From: Symsagittifera roscoffensis
Taxonomy: Eukaryota > Xenacoelomorpha > Acoela > Convolutidae
Reading direction: 5' to 3'
Assembly: GCF_963678635.1 (NCBI RefSeq)
Contig: NC_087065.1
Span: 56,076,397 to 56,140,396 of the forward strand
DNA length: 64,000 bases
Shown: positions 39,707 through 53,040 of the stretch, piece after piece
How positions within the stretch are numbered: the stretch's first letter is position 1
Layout of the letters: each line of letters starts with the position of its first letter
Notes under the pieces: generated by a model
What the model saw: only the letters and a program-made list of their open reading frames with translations
What the model was told of the DNA's origin: nothing
Databases searched by the model: none
Made by a program: the position numbers and the translations under genes

Positions 39707-42700
39707 ATGACGAGTACTTTGGACCTACTGTCTACTAATCCGAAACATGTCCTCACAGTCAATGACAGATCCCACTTCGCCGACCTCAAGGAGGGGTCCA
39801 TGGTGCCCGGGTGAGTCATATCATCTCCGACATATCACACTTTTAAACTAGTTTTAACCCACCGACTAAAAGTGTTTTACATCTTACAAACTGTTTCAGT
39901 TACCGTGGTTACATTCCAAAATACAAGTTTCACGAAGGCTACACTTATGGACAGGGAACACACGAAATGTACAAGGTGAGACGTCACGTGATTCATTTTA
40001 TTCATCGACAAAAAACTTTTTTGCCAACATAGCCAGTGCCAATTATAAATTACTGAGGGCAAGCATCAAAACATGATTTTTTCACACTCTGAAATTACCG
40101 AATTCAAATCATTTTTACTCGTTAAGTTTATTATATGTAAAGAAATATCAAAGTTATTTTTCGATTCTCCAGATCCGGTTGGATGACCTGGCGAAGGATG
40201 GCCTGAAGCACACGGGATCTCTGCTACCTCCGGTGGGTGGCATCACCAGACTGCAGAGGAGTGTCACTCTACCCCCCGCGGATGGAGTGAACAAATTAAC
40301 AGAAGACATGAAGCCAGGATACACAGGTAGATTTAGAACACTTTGTTGTTTGCAGTGAACTTTCGGCTAAGGCTCCTAGACATAAAATAAGGTCGACGCA
40401 TAAAATAAGGTCCGTATACAAGATCTAATGGATCTCCTCGATAATCCCTTTATTTTACAAAGGTACCTTGGTAACGAATAATCACGAATGGTGCCTGAAT
40501 TTCTTCTATAAATATCACCCCCTCAGGGATTCGACCCCCTGCTGACCCAAAGGGTCCCCCTTTGAACTATTTTGGGATATCCATTTTTGGCGGACGGATC
40601 CCAAAGTTTCTCTTAAGGCGCCTTTGGCGCCAATATATACTAATTTTCAGGGGGGAGGGCGCGCGCCAAAAATACGAGATTTTTTGGTCAACTATTTTCT
40701 AAAAAAGCTTAAAAAAAGCTTTTTTTTTGGCCTGTTCTTTTAAAATTTTGTCTGCGGCGCAGAATCTTTGGCCAAAACAGGGTCTTTTTAAAATTTTGGG
40801 AGAGCTCGAAAAAATTTTTTGGTCGACCACCTAAAAAAAAGGTCGAAAATTTTTTGAAAATCCGCCCCCCCCCCCTTCGAGAAAATCCTAGATCCGCCCC
40901 TGATAAATATAAGTAATGATTCAACGTTTAAACGTACATAAATACTGAGCCTAGTAACAATTTGTACGTTTTCGTATTTTTTACAATCTGATTTTCAAAT
41001 CATATTTGTGAAATTATCAGTTTCGTTTTCTTTCTTTTTGCAAATTAGCTTATGCTTGCAGTTGATATGGGTTGCTTGTTTCTTAAAACAAAAAAACATA
41101 ATGTTTCAATTATTTTGAACGTCACCTACATTTTAGGCTACGTGCCTCGTCGGCCATTCATCTTCGGCGGCACCTACAGGAGCGAGTGCGACGACTGCGT
41201 GGAGGAGTTCCTGGGGACGAAAGGGGAGAAGACAGCAGAAAAGGAGAGACTGGAGGCGGTGGTGAAGTCCTACCCCAAACTGCACCCAATCACCCGGCCG
41301 GAACTGGTGGTGAAGAAACTGAACCACCTCAAAGACCACAAAGAGGGCGCACCGGCCATTGCAGGTCAGTTGCCAAATTTATCCAAATTTAACCCAAAAC
41401 ATGCAAATCCCAAATGTCATACATATCCCGAGGATATTTTTGCTCAAAGCGTCTAATGAAGAGACAAGTTTGGGGCGAAAACTAATTGCAATCAAATATT
41501 TTAGCACTGGCTTCTGTTTCGAATAAAAGGTGCTTCAAAAAAATTTTGTAGGTGTCAATTGTACTATCATAATAAATTCCTATTGGTTGGGATTCCGAGT
41601 AAAAAAAATTGAAAACATTTGTCGTTTTGTCGGTTATTCGGACTAATTTATGCGGAGGTGAAAGAACTTCATATCTTAATTTTTTTTACTGCTTTTCAAC
41701 GCTATTTTTGCGAATCATTAGCTAATGAAGCATCTCCCATTTCCTAAAAATGGAAAAAAATAGATCAAAAGTTTTTAAACTAAAATTTCTGTGGTCTAGG
41801 AGTCCTTTTTTTCCAAAGAACTACTCTAACATGAACATTCAGTAAATGTGAATTAATCATCCTCCATTTTAGTGCCTCCGAACTTCCTCGTCTCAAAACA
41901 TGTTTTTTAAAAGTGAATTTTGGTTTTTTTTGTTGCAGAGGACAAACGGACTGGAACTGAGGCACCAATCCCGGGCTACACTGGCTTCGTGCCCCGCACA
42001 CATGTGACCGAGACTGGCTTGGGTGGCAGGTACCACGTGACTAGTGAGAAGGGATTCAGAGACTTCTTCAAGAACTCGATGAGTCATGCGTCCACACTCG
42101 GGCTGCCGATCGACAAGTGCGTTGATAACCTGTTTTTAATCACAGGAACTTTTTTTCACTCTTTTTTTCTGAACAACTTAATCGGGGATTTTCTATAGTG
42201 ATAATCATTTTTGGCCGGCAAAACGGCAAGGAAAGTATTACGATTTCCGACTTTTTTCAAGGACTTTGTTACTTGATATTAACCGTTATGGATAGTAGTT
42301 TCTGACATATTTTTTGACATAACTATTTGTGCCGCTCGTAATGTTTTGGACAAAAAAACAGGCGAAAAACGAAAAGTCAAAAACGAGGTTTTGACAGAAC
42401 AGCTTTTTACTGGTCTGGTGCTTCTGATAAGCCCAATCTCTGAGGAAGGGGAGAATGCGCACCCACTCAATGCGAACCTTGCTACGATTTCAAAGAATCT
42501 CTGTAAATTTTCGGCTTATGATATCCAAAAGAAGAATATCCTCAGCTGATAAAGAGTAATTCATCGTCATCCTATAAGCGTGTTCGAGTTATGTAACGAC
42601 TAGTGATTGCCATCAATCTGTTTACCGGCTTTTATAATGAGGGAAGGGGGTAATTTTAAAGATATCTAAACTAACTTCATGTTTGAGTGTGCTGTTTATA

Positions 42701-43207
42701 TAGGAAGAGTCTGTTGCCTGGGGAGAATGAAGTTTTGAGGATGGGGGTGACAGGAGAGGACATGGACAGGAGACTCTACCACCAGACTGGCATGCTCCCC
42801 AAGTACACCGGATACCTGCCACGTAAGAGTAGACACACGCCCTATTACTCACCATCACACCCCACACCCTCCTTGCACCCACCGTTCAAAGTTATATAAC
42901 AAACACCGTGAACAGAATTATAAGTAACATACAAGTGTAACTAAATGCTCGACTGAAGAGTCAGTTTCTGTGAACTGTGAAAAATTAAAAGTGACAAGCA
43001 AGAAAAAGAAATGTTTGAAAAAGAAACCATGATGACCACTCATGACATCCACATGTAATTTGTTCAGATGGACCATACGCTTTTGGAAAGACTTACGGAA
43101 ACATGAGTAGGAGTCTATCAGTATGTGGACACGATTTCCCCACCTACGGGATGCATAAGGCCAACGAGAGACGCAACAAACCCACCATCAAAAGTGCCAG
43201 ACAGTAA
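39707..43207 (+). CDS. CIMIP2/FAM166-type ciliary microtubule inner protein
   Basis: Seven exons: 39707-39810, 39900-39975, 40173-40326, 41137-41364, 41939-42116, 42704-42822 and 43068-43207. Together they make exactly 999 nt, 332 codons plus TAA, and every junction keeps GT-AG and phase. The product carries four spaced copies of a G-Y-x-G-(Y/F)-(I/V/L)-P motif followed by a G-x-(T/R)-Y turn: GYRGYIPKYKFHEGYTYG, GYVPRRPFIFGGTYR, GYTGFVPRTHVTE and YTGYLPHGPYAFGKTYG. This is the DUF2475 repeat of the FAM166/CIMIP2 family, proteins that bind inside doublet microtubules of motile cilia and sperm flagella. Paralogue (2A, 2B or 2C) cannot be assigned. Exon 3's end and intron 3 are partly duplicated at 60531-61051. 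Family assignment is firm; the cellular role is by homology. Confidence 0.88.
40516..40902. mobile_element. hAT-like MITE family 1 in CIMIP2 intron 3
   Basis: The 387-bp copy ends CTAGATCCGCCCCTG and has exact octamers ATAAATAT (40508-40515, 40903-40910). Its left end starts CACCCCCTCAGGGATTCG, lacking the usual CAGGGGCGGAT, so the left terminal repeat is altered although the target duplication is intact. Confidence 0.85.
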
Positions 43208-43499
43208 ACGAAGTATGACAAAAGTCATGACGTCATCACTATCACCCACCGACGTCTGAGAACCCTTTGAAGTCCGTACCGTATCTTAGCAACCCAAGAT
43301 ACACTTCAAAAAATTAAGAAAACGTGAAATTAGTTATTTGTCTATACAACCTGTGATCTTTAATACCAGAGTAAAGAACCACTAAGCTGTAATATTGTAC
43401 CAATTGAGAATGATTAACTGATGAGTTTTTCCTGCAGATAAGTTAAGCGAAACCAAAAGTTCACAACGTTCCAAAACAGGAGTTTCGGTTGTTCGATAA

Positions 43500-43551
43500 A
43501 GTATATCTCATTTTCTCATCACTTTTCCCCTCATTTTCTCAACACTTTTCC
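43500..43551. repeat. short tandem duplication
   Basis: CTCATTTTCTCATCACTTTT CCCCT is followed by a second copy with ATCA changed to AACA. It abuts the left edge of the family-1 MITE copy at 43552. Confidence 0.6.
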
Positions 43552-43969
43552 CCTCAGGTATTTGATCCCCTGTCGACCCAAAGAGTCCCCCTTTGTACTG
43601 TTTTGAGATATCCATTTTGAGATGTCTTGAGATATCCATTTTTGACTGACCCTAAAATTATTCCAAAAGCGCCTTCGGCGCCACAATATACTGATTTTGA
43701 GGGGAGAGCGCGCGCCGAAAAAACGCAGTTTTTTTAAAAAAATTTCCAAGAAGAGCTCAAAAACGTCTTTTTTGGCCCGTTTTTTCAAAATTTTGGCCAC
43801 AACAGGGTCTTTTAAGAGCTGTTAGAGAGCTCAGAAAATTGATTTGGTCGACCTAAAAAAGTTGGTAAAAAGATGAAAAAATTGGAAGCTCGGAAAATCA
43901 ATTTGGTCGATATAAAAAAAAGTTGAATTCTTTTTTGAAAATCTGCACCCCTCGAAAAAATCCGCCTCT
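43552..43969. mobile_element. family-1 MITE, 3'-proximal copy
   Basis: It carries CAGGTATTTGATCCCC, GTCGACCCAAAGAGTCCC, GCGCCTTCGGCGCCAC and ends CTCGAAAAAATCCGCCTCTG. The flanks show no clear target duplication, so it is probably truncated at the left. Confidence 0.65.
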
Positions 43970-44178
43970 GTCAGTAACAGCAGAAAAATTATCAGCAGAT
44001 TATGAGAGCAATATCGATTGTTTGAATCGTCAAATAAGTTTGGGTGAAAAAGTTTGCTCCGTGAGAAAAGTTTTATAGATTACGTCATCTACAAAAGTTG
44101 GATAGATTCCGTTGAAAACAAAACATTTCCTGCAGATTCATCATGACAAAAAACTGCTTCATGAAAGGCTTTGATCTT

Positions 44179-44356
44179 GTTTATTTATATCGGGGACTCG
44201 TTTCGTTTAAGCACGCTTTCACTCAACTTAAGGGCCGCAGAGTTTCTCCCCTTTATACCGTGTAATAGCGGGGGACACTAAGACACGATATTATCGACAA
44301 TCCCGGTAAGGTTATGTTGGTGATCAGACTAAACCGGCCGATCAAAGAATTACGCA
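44179..44356 (-). repeat. candidate LTR with polypurine tract
   Basis: On the minus strand AAATCAAGGGGGGAAG, a polypurine-tract-like run, is followed by TGCGTAATTCTTTGATCGG. The LTR-like sequence contains GGTATAAAGGGGAG, a TATA-like box, and ends GATATAAATAAACA, giving a TG...CA unit of 178 bp. No partner LTR was found upstream. Confidence 0.45.
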
Positions 44357-46200
44357 ACTTCCCCCCTTGATTTATGCTTTTTTCGTCTCTCCCCTTGCGT
44401 TTCTAGCTAGTTCAGCGAATCGTGGGAACAACAATCAATTTTTCAATCACAAAGCCAATGAAGGCAATTTACAATGCCTTTAATGATCTAACTATTATTT
44501 AACAACTTCTATAGTAAACCCAGCGTTTCGCTCCGTTCAATAGCTTCGTTAACTATATCGTCAACCCTTGCTTGACCCATTTCCAAACTCGCTTCCTCCA
44601 GCACTGCAACTAGCTCACAAAATTACCTCAACCCAGTAGTAAACTCGGGTTCAAATCAGCTAAAGTAGTTACCTAACAACGGCGAGACACAACTAGCCTT
44701 GCTTCAAGTTGTAGTGTCATCCACGGACAATTAGTCTTCTCGGCTTGCTCAATTTGTTCTTCTCTTTACCTGAGAATCAACATTTCGATCTCTTAGCGTA
44801 GGTGTTCTATTTCGAAGTCTCTCCATTACCCTCCAGTTCCTTATCTTTATTTAGTTGTAATTAGGTCACATCCTTCCCTATCAGCCTTGGCATCCACTTA
44901 ATTCTTTCATTCGCACAAGTTTTAGGATTACTTCCATCCCCCTGTCAACCTAGCCATGCGCCAATTCCGGCTTCTTTTATCAATACTTTCACGCTTATCA
45001 GATACCCGGTATGTAGTAAGAGCCACAATTCGACCGAGCAATTAAATTTTATACGTTCCTAATCAATTAAATTTTGACCTCCATGAACTTCAGGACTCGA
45101 GTTCAACTCAGGCTTCAAGGCATGTTATGTTTACACAGTGATCCTCTGCAGGTCTTTATTTAATTTTCCCGTTAAAGTTCCGACCTCACGAGGGTAAGGG
45201 GAGACACTTTCTATAGATAGCAAAATTATTCCAAGCATCTAAATTTTCCATCTATACTCCATTCCAGTCCCGACCTTCTAAATATCAGGGGAAAGTAGTT
45301 CGTCTACTAGGGGGTCAAATTCAGCCAAAAAGTCACCTCCGAGGAGCCAAGGAATTTCCCCGTCCGTTCAAACTTTTTAGGAGACTTAATTCTCATGCCG
45401 CGGTGCTACTACTGCCATTTTCCTCTGGGACTACTTTTCTGTAGTCTAGTTCAATTGCAATTATTAAATCATTCGCCAAGCTAAGTTGAACCCAGTGTTT
45501 ATCAAGTCCAATTTGAATTAACTCTTCTTTTCCAAGGCTGCAATGTAAAAGCTATTTCGCTATCAGCTTCTGCTTTAATTCCTAATTTACAAGTTTCCTC
45601 CCAATTAATAAAAAGGTTCCTTTTTCCAGGGGTTGGGCTGGAGAGTACGTCACTTTCCGGTGTTAATCCCGGGGTTTCCAATGCCACTTTGGGTTCAAAA
45701 CGCCCAAAAATCAACAAAAGGTCACCCAGGGGTCAAACTTCTATATTTGGGTTTAGAACCCCATGGGGATCCTGAATACCCAGTTCCATCCAGTTCCAAT
45801 TAATACTTCACAAGTTATCCCATTTCTAAGGTCCATAAACTTTTCACTGTAATTGGCTGTTATCACCTGAAGAAGTCGCCGGATGCATTTTACTCACCAG
45901 GGATATTTTTCCGTGATTCGTATCTTATGTCTATTGCCGCATTAAAATTTATATTTTCTTGCTCATTATTTTGTATAAATTGCCTATTTTTCGTGTAAGG
46001 AGGAATTTTCCGGTCCTCCCGTTGGTAATGATTCAAAATATAACACAAGATATATCTTGCCACTACCTACCATCCCTCCAAGTTTCAGCTCCTTGCGTTC
46101 GTTGGGTGCCGAGAAACGATTTCCGCGGGTTAGGGTTGGGTCTGTTTATTTAGGGCATAAAACAGGAAAACGGGGTCCTGGGATTCTGGGCTTCAAAACT
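44357..46200 (-). pseudogene. decayed retroelement body
   Basis: This block has more even base composition than its surroundings. Minus-strand fragments read like broken coding: FINWEETCKLGIKAEADSEI at 45500-45717, a shifted frame GLDKHWVQLSLANDLIIAI just after it, KSPKKFERTGKFLGSSEVTF near 45330-45400 (gag-like), and EMGQARVDDIVNEAIERSET near 44520-44600 before the polypurine tract. I infer a heavily deleted LTR retrotransposon; no RT or integrase motif was found. Confidence 0.4.
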
Positions 46201-46559
46201 TAACTTCCCTCAACTGGGCCTACAACATTTTAAATTGTGAGCTAAATACTGCCGCCAGTTGCCGAGTTCTGATAGGGCCGTTTACAAATCCGGAGATCGT
46301 TATCACTTGCCACCTTTTTCGTATGCTCGAGTCAAATAATCTCTAGTACCGCCCCTCTGAGTTTCATGGAGATAGCTTACTAAGTTCCCATTTGGGGGTG
46401 GAAGTGTTCGCCGATTTTGTTGTTTTTCTATTTTTTGGCATAGTAGTGACGAATTCTTCCAAACTTTCGTTTGCTGTAATACCTAATTTAATGACTAATC
46501 AATCTTACGCTCAGGTTACTGTAGCATATAAAAGAGTAGAATCGCCAATTCTACAGATC

Positions 46560-48380
46560 TGATGGTCAAAAAAGTAAGTCCTCGCCAAAAAAAACACGCT
46601 GAAATATTGCAAAAAACGGTCATTAAAAACCAATCGAAATAGTGAATATTGGGATATGTAAACGAAAACTACTCGTCAGAGTGTCCGATAGCTAGATAAC
46701 GAACCAATCAATGAAATAAAATGTCTCAAAACTTGAGGACGAACAAAAAGTCAATAAAGCCGAAAAAAATACCACATAGATAACTATTGGTGGTTTTCAA
46801 TCATGTCTATTTTAATACCTAATATAGCTCAGTTACATTTGTTTCTTTTTTAATTTAGAAGTCGGCATGGAATGATTTTACTTCCTGGGCTGTTGATTTG
46901 CATAATTATATTGTAAAGTAAGCATAGTGTTACTGTCGGGGCAAGTTAAAATTATCAGGTCAGGTTGAAAAATTGCTGCTTCCGATGTTCTAAGCGAACC
47001 ATTCTGAATAAAAAAAAAATTTTGACAACCCGATTTTTATCAACACACGCAGATTTTTAGACTTTTTGTATTTTCTGTACAATAAAAACAAATCCGTGAA
47101 ATGAGACATATTTTAATCCAAAATTAATGTGAAAATGCACTCTTTTGAAACGTTTAAAATATTGAGCAAAAAGCGTGCTCACGTATGATCATTGTTTCAG
47201 AAAAAGTTAGACCTAATTACCCGTCGAAAAAATACTTGTTTTTAAATGAAGTGTTTACTTGCATCGTGCATCAAAGAAACGCTGAGTTGTGTCCAAAAAC
47301 CGATGATAACGATAAGCAGTTGCTATTATTATGCCCTAAAATATCCTTGAGCAAACATCGCTTCAATGGTCAAGCGGCTAAGACGACGCCTCTCAATACA
47401 AATATTGACGGCACGCGGATATGTCACAAAAAATTTCACATGATTTTCAGATTGCAATGCGGATTAAAATTTTAACATTCCAAGCAGAATGGAAAATTCT
47501 CATTGACAATTGGTTCGCAATGGATGATTTGCTTAAAAAATGGGCCATATAACGAAAAAAGATCATTCCTGAGAGATGCTTTAAATTGAAAATTTTATGT
47601 GGTTATAATTTTCAAGATAAAAACCGAATCGCAATTATGAAAAACTTTGAAAATCGAATTTTTTCTATTATAGAACATTTTAAAATCAAATTTGCAAAGC
47701 AGCACCGGTTAAAGTTGATTTTTAAAATACTTTTTTTAAATGGGTTTTCAGTTAGAATAGCTTTTTTGTGTGTTGTTTGAGAAGTTAATTTCAAAGCTTC
47801 TTAAATTTCTTGTGAGAGTTTTATTTAACGGCAGTTGTCTTAGCAAAAACAAAGTTAAAAACTAGTCCACTAACAAAAACAGAAATAAATTCAACACAAA
47901 AAAATGAAAACAAGGATAGCAAGTTGCTGTGCAAGCAGCACAGAATGTTCCAACCAGATAAAAATACAGCAAACGTTTTTCAAAGTAGGTTCGTTTTGTT
48001 TCTGCGTGATCTGATAAAAATATTTGAATGAAAAATAAAACTAAGGCAGATTCAACAGTCATAGTGAAATAGGCCAAGTGAAAACAGTGTTTCTTGAAAA
48101 ACGAGTAGAAAAACGACCAAAACAAACCTAATAATTTTTATTTTCAGAAATTTCTTGAAGCTTATGTTTCTAAAATAGCTCTAAAAATTCCAAACAATAA
48201 CTTTACTCAAGAAAAACAAAATTTTCACGGCTTAAATAAGGCAGAAATAGGCTATTGTAAGCCTGCACTTACTATTATTATCTCGAAATTGGACCAAAAA
48301 TCAAAAAAAATCAAACCAGTTTTTCTCGTCAATATGACAAAAGGGGTGTAATTTATGTCTGAAAAGATTGTGTAAGATTT
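46560..48380. other. AT-rich non-coding stretch
   Basis: Nothing with coding signature was seen. A 96-residue open stretch at 47185-47475 (+) has no recognisable motif and no clear splice context, so it is not called as a gene. Confidence 0.5.
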
Positions 48381-48399
48381 GCTTTAGTGTCCTTGAACA

Positions 48400-51300
48400 T
48401 CAGGCCACCGGTCCTCCTACCTTAGTTTACTTGACATGCAGTTGGATTTACATGCTGCAATTAACATTTACTTAGATCATTTTTAATACTTCATAATCGC
48501 GCAGTCGGCAGTTAAATAAATGGGAAACCCTTTGAACAAAACTTCATTCAGGGTATCGAGAAAACATTACCCTCCAGCGTACTGGGATTAGTGGATCGTA
48601 AGATTCCATCGGGAAAAAACCGTACGGAATCGGAGAAACAGCTCAAATCGACTCTCTATCTGTGCATTGGCGATGAGGCAGAAGGGATATTCAAGGCGAG
48701 GATACCCGGAGATTATATAAACGTAATGGGGTACCTCAGGGTACTGGACAAGATGGAGCGCGCTTTTAACAAGAAAAAATTGTTACGCACAAAAAGGGGC
48801 TGATTTACGGACACAAGCAATTTAAAAACTAAACATTTGAAAATTTTTACGTGCAGCTCAGTGCGCTCGCAAGAAAATTAGATTTCACAAACGCAGCGGA
48901 AAATGTGAGGGATATATTTGTAAAGAATGTGCAGGAATCGGACTGTTAACAGGAATTGTTTCGATCAACCAAGAAGCCGGAGGAAGTGTACCGGGTGGCT
49001 TTTTTTTGTGAGCGAGCTGATCGGCCTTACAAATCACATACAGTTGAACCAGCGTCAACAGCGCTTCACATTACATAAAGCAAGTGCCGGTAGGAAATAT
49101 AGGACGGAGTTCAGGCTATTTCAATCAGGTTATTTAACTTGTAAGGCTTGCCAAAAAATTAGCAACTTTGAGAGAATATCTCGGGCAACTAACCAGTGGA
49201 GGGGTAGAGGACGAGTTGAAAATGGTGCAGGATTGACAGAAGCACCACCCAAGCACTGAAAGCATGGCAAGCAGCAGCCAGGACCAGCAGGTCAGATGGG
49301 TGAACCCAGAAGTTGAAGAGAATGCAATTCGTCCACGCGATCGAGCGACAATATAGTGATGGTGATAAAAAGTTAACAGAAATTGAGGAGATAAAAGATC
49401 CAAGGGCTAGAGTAGTGGCAAACGTTTGCGGTGAGGGCAAAGGACTGTGCGTCCCCCATAACAATTGTCAGCTTAAAAATAGTTAAAGCACACCATCGGC
49501 AAAGCGAATACTCTTCTACTCCCAGGAAAAGTTGAGTGCTTAGACTATAACAACAACAGAATCCATATACTCGGAAAAGCAGAAGTAGCAATTGAGTTGA
49601 ACAGGTGGGTCACGCTAGGAAAGTTATCGGTCTTCAAAGGAAATCATCAGTCAATAATGGGGCGAGATTTAATGGGATCCCTGGGCTTCGAACATGCTCA
49701 GAGGGATCGGCTGATGAGCTAGAAGGATCGGGTGAAGGGGCGCTAGCAAAGAGGAAGAGAAAAGACTCGATGAGTGGCAGACAGACTTCTGAAATTTGTA
49801 CCCAATTTTTTTCGAAAACAGTTGCGGTACGTGCAGTCTTTTTTGACGTGTGAAAACTGGTGCGTCAAAAATCGTAGGGTTCCCAAAAGTTTACAAGACA
49901 AGATAGATAGGGATACCACACGAAGATACAGGAGGTACATTTTGTTAAACTTGAGGAAAGTTAGGACGAACGTTTCGTGTCTCCAATCAAAATTACTGTA
50001 AAGAAGGACGGAAGTATAAAAATGGCACTAGAACCCAGAGAACTGAACAAATAGGTACACAAAAACAAGTACTAGATGCCTAACATAGATGAGTTAATCA
50101 ACGAAAAAAGTCAAATATTCAACAAAAGAAAAGGGGAGACGTCTATTTCACGACGTTCGAGCGCTTAAGCACAAGTAGCGTTAGAAAGAAAATAAGCAAA
50201 CAGTGTAACTCTTCACTATTTGGGGGAAATGGCACCGGAACGTATTTGTTCCAAAACGGTTTTTGAGGCCTAATTATGATGTCCTAATTATGGAACTAAG
50301 ATTGAACAAATAGTACTGATCGAGAAAAATTATGAAAAAGTTCGAGTTAGTGAACGCCTCGCTAAAGATCCGAAGGAGCTAGTTTGCAAAAATCAGCTGC
50401 ACATGACTAGTATTTCAAATAGGTAGCTCTCAAAATACTCCTGTGAAAGGGAAAACTAAGGCGATGGACGAGTTAAAAGCGCCGCGAACAAGACAAAAAA
50501 ATGAAAGCTTTACTGGGAATTGAGCAAAACTTAGTCGAAATGAATGCATTCCTGAGGCCGTTGCAAAGTCAGAGGAAGGCTTCGATTACACACGAGAATG
50601 TGAAACGATATTGAGCTTTCTGAACGATCAGTTGCCAATGTAACCGAATTCAAACATACACCGGGCGTCACGTATCGAACAATATGAAACAACATAGTCA
50701 GGAGGGGTAGCGTTCTATTTAGCCTGCAACGCAGTACCTTAATGCGACCAAACAGAAGTACTAAACGAACCAACTCGAGCTGCTGCTAAATTCATCACCG
50801 AAAGGGTACAAAACGTTCATCAGCAGGGTTAACTCGCTGGTGCGACAGAAACCGAATGCTACCGTAAGATTTTAAGGCATCGACGAAAAAACAAAATGTG
50901 AATGATCGGTTATCTGCAAAATAACACTCCCCCCACAAGTTACTACGATCCTCTCGCTCAGATTAAAATGAGTAGTAGCTCACTAAATCCGCCCAGGGCG
51001 ACACCAAAAAAAGCCATGGGGGAATAGAAAATTGCATCAAAAATTTAAATAACCGAACGGTCGAGAGCGACGAAATTCGTTCGCAATTACGTTTCAGCTA
51101 AAAAAAGAAACACGCAATTCGATGAGTATGCGAATACAACAAGTCAATTGCATCAACTGGCCGAGGATTTACTATCATGCGAGCAAAGTTCAGCCAATGG
51201 CAACAGAGCGTTTTGTATGCACTCAAGCAAGCGTGAAATCAGACTTTGTTCTCAAGGATACAATTTAAAATGCTCATACTCTACTTGATACTTTAAAAGT

Positions 51301-53040
51301 TCCGAAAAAACGTCGCAAAAAATGGCAAAAATTTTTTCTACTTCTACACTCGATAAACTACTGTAGCACTCCAAAAGTTTTTCCCCCAAGGTGAATTTTT
51401 CCCCCTGGAAAAGGATCCCATCCTCAAATCATCCGATACGCCATACGGGACAAGATTCGAGGGCAAACAAAAATAGTGACGAATCTTGGCCAGAACTATA
51501 GCCCACAAATGCCTGACTGTGCAGTGCAACAAAATTGCCTCTGATTGGATATGAGAGAGGCAATCTCCAGCGAAATCAATATTCCACAGGGAAATATATA
51601 TATTCCAATGAAACAAAATGAAGTGGCTCAACTAGACTTCTGGGGACCTGTAAATTGAGTAAAAAGAAGACAAAAGTATGCGTTAGTTGCTTTCCAACAA
51701 ACTAAATCCAAAACTTCTGCAATATTGACACCACGGAACTAATAAAAAGTACCAGGTTGGTAATACAGTGCGACTGGAATGGTGGAAAAGCTGGCACTCA
51801 AAAACTGTGTCATTAAAAAATTGAAGGAATGTAAGGAGCAAAAGTTCAAACCACTGGTACCTAGGTCGTTAAGCGCCTGAGCTTTTGTCCCACTTAGCAA
51901 AACAAAAATTATGCCATTCGAGGCTCATTATAGACGAGAAGCGAATACGGTGTTATGAAACCCTACAAAAAGTCCGTCGCTGAAAAACTTTAACTGGAGC
52001 AATGTAATTAACCACAAAATGTCTTGCTTAGAAGGGGCAAGAGGAAGAGACAACGACGGCACCATCTGTATGGAAGACTGGGAAAAGCAAAGTGATCCCA
52101 TAACGGCCTCACAAAACCGACGCGCACCAAAATTCTGGACGAGAGTGAATTAGTGGAAAATAGAATCGAGCTCCACCACCCCAGGGCCACGTCAAAGCTG
52201 AGACACAGAACGGCAAACTGCCAACGAAAACATACACGATGTACCAACAAACCGAAAGAATCGATTCAAAGGATCCAATTAGGTATAAAAACGTATCAAA
52301 CAGACCAAAAAAATTGTAAAATACCACCACATACCTTAAAAATGAAAATAAGCTACTTGTTTTGAATAAGCGGTGTCGGGTTTAGATATGAGCCAGAGCC
52401 GGAAATAGCGGGACTGTCAAGAAGTATGGCGGGAAAAACGAGCGAAAAGACTTGAGCAGATACACCAAGTGAGAGTACTGGCAACTTATTGGTGGGCGCG
52501 AAAAACCATCGGTTCAAAACGAATGAAAATCAAAAACAAAACGCGCAAAAACGCCAACGGAAACTACTAGCGAAAAGCCAAAACAAACGAAAAAGGAAAC
52601 CTGAATCGAGCGTCGACGATAGGGCGGATGAAGCACTGAACACAGGGGGAGGCATACCAACCAAGACGGGAACAGCGCCCCGGCACACGCCATACTGGGA
52701 AGCGAAGGAGGACGATGCCGGACAGGAGACGCCAGTTGTAAGAATTAGTGCACCAAAATGCCACCACGATGATCAACAAAAGAATAAACACACAAGGCAG
52801 AAAACCTAGCGAGAGGGTAGGCTAAAAGGGCCTAAAAAATTCATTTAAAACTGCACAACAAAATTAAACTGATTTTAATTGTAGGTGTATAAGTATTATT
52901 TATTTATATATATCATTCAAAATTCTAATTAGGTACATCTAAATTAGAACGCAGTTTACCTAACCTTACTTGAAATAAAGTTGGTTGTACTACTAATTGC
53001 AATTAACATTTATTTAAGATCTTTTTTCATAATTTAACCA
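48400..53040 (+). mobile_element. old, decayed LTR retrotransposon
   Basis: Diverged terminal repeats are visible: GCAATTAACATTTACTTAGA near 48460 and GCAATTAACATTTATTTAAG near 53000, each preceded by ACTTGA...AGTTGG. Right after the left one comes TCGCGCAGTCGGCAGTTAAA, resembling the primer-binding site of the element at 18131. Gag fragments (SEKQLKSTLYLCIGDEAEGI; then LSALARKLDF and ENVRDIFVKNVQESD in shifted frames) parallel the gag of that element. Integrase-like NEVAQLDFWGPV lies near 51620. Frames are broken throughout, so it is dead. Confidence 0.7.

Noticed and set aside
41052-41456. 134-residue open frame starting within an intron
   Set aside because: Only its middle (41137-41364) is CIMIP2 exon 4; the ends read through splice sites into introns.
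47185-47475. 96-residue open frame
   Set aside because: No recognisable motif, no splice context or neighbour support; similar lengths arise by chance here.
52489-52809. Basic 106-residue open frame
   Set aside because: It lies at the 3' end of the decayed LTR element and most likely represents its pol tail, not a host gene.
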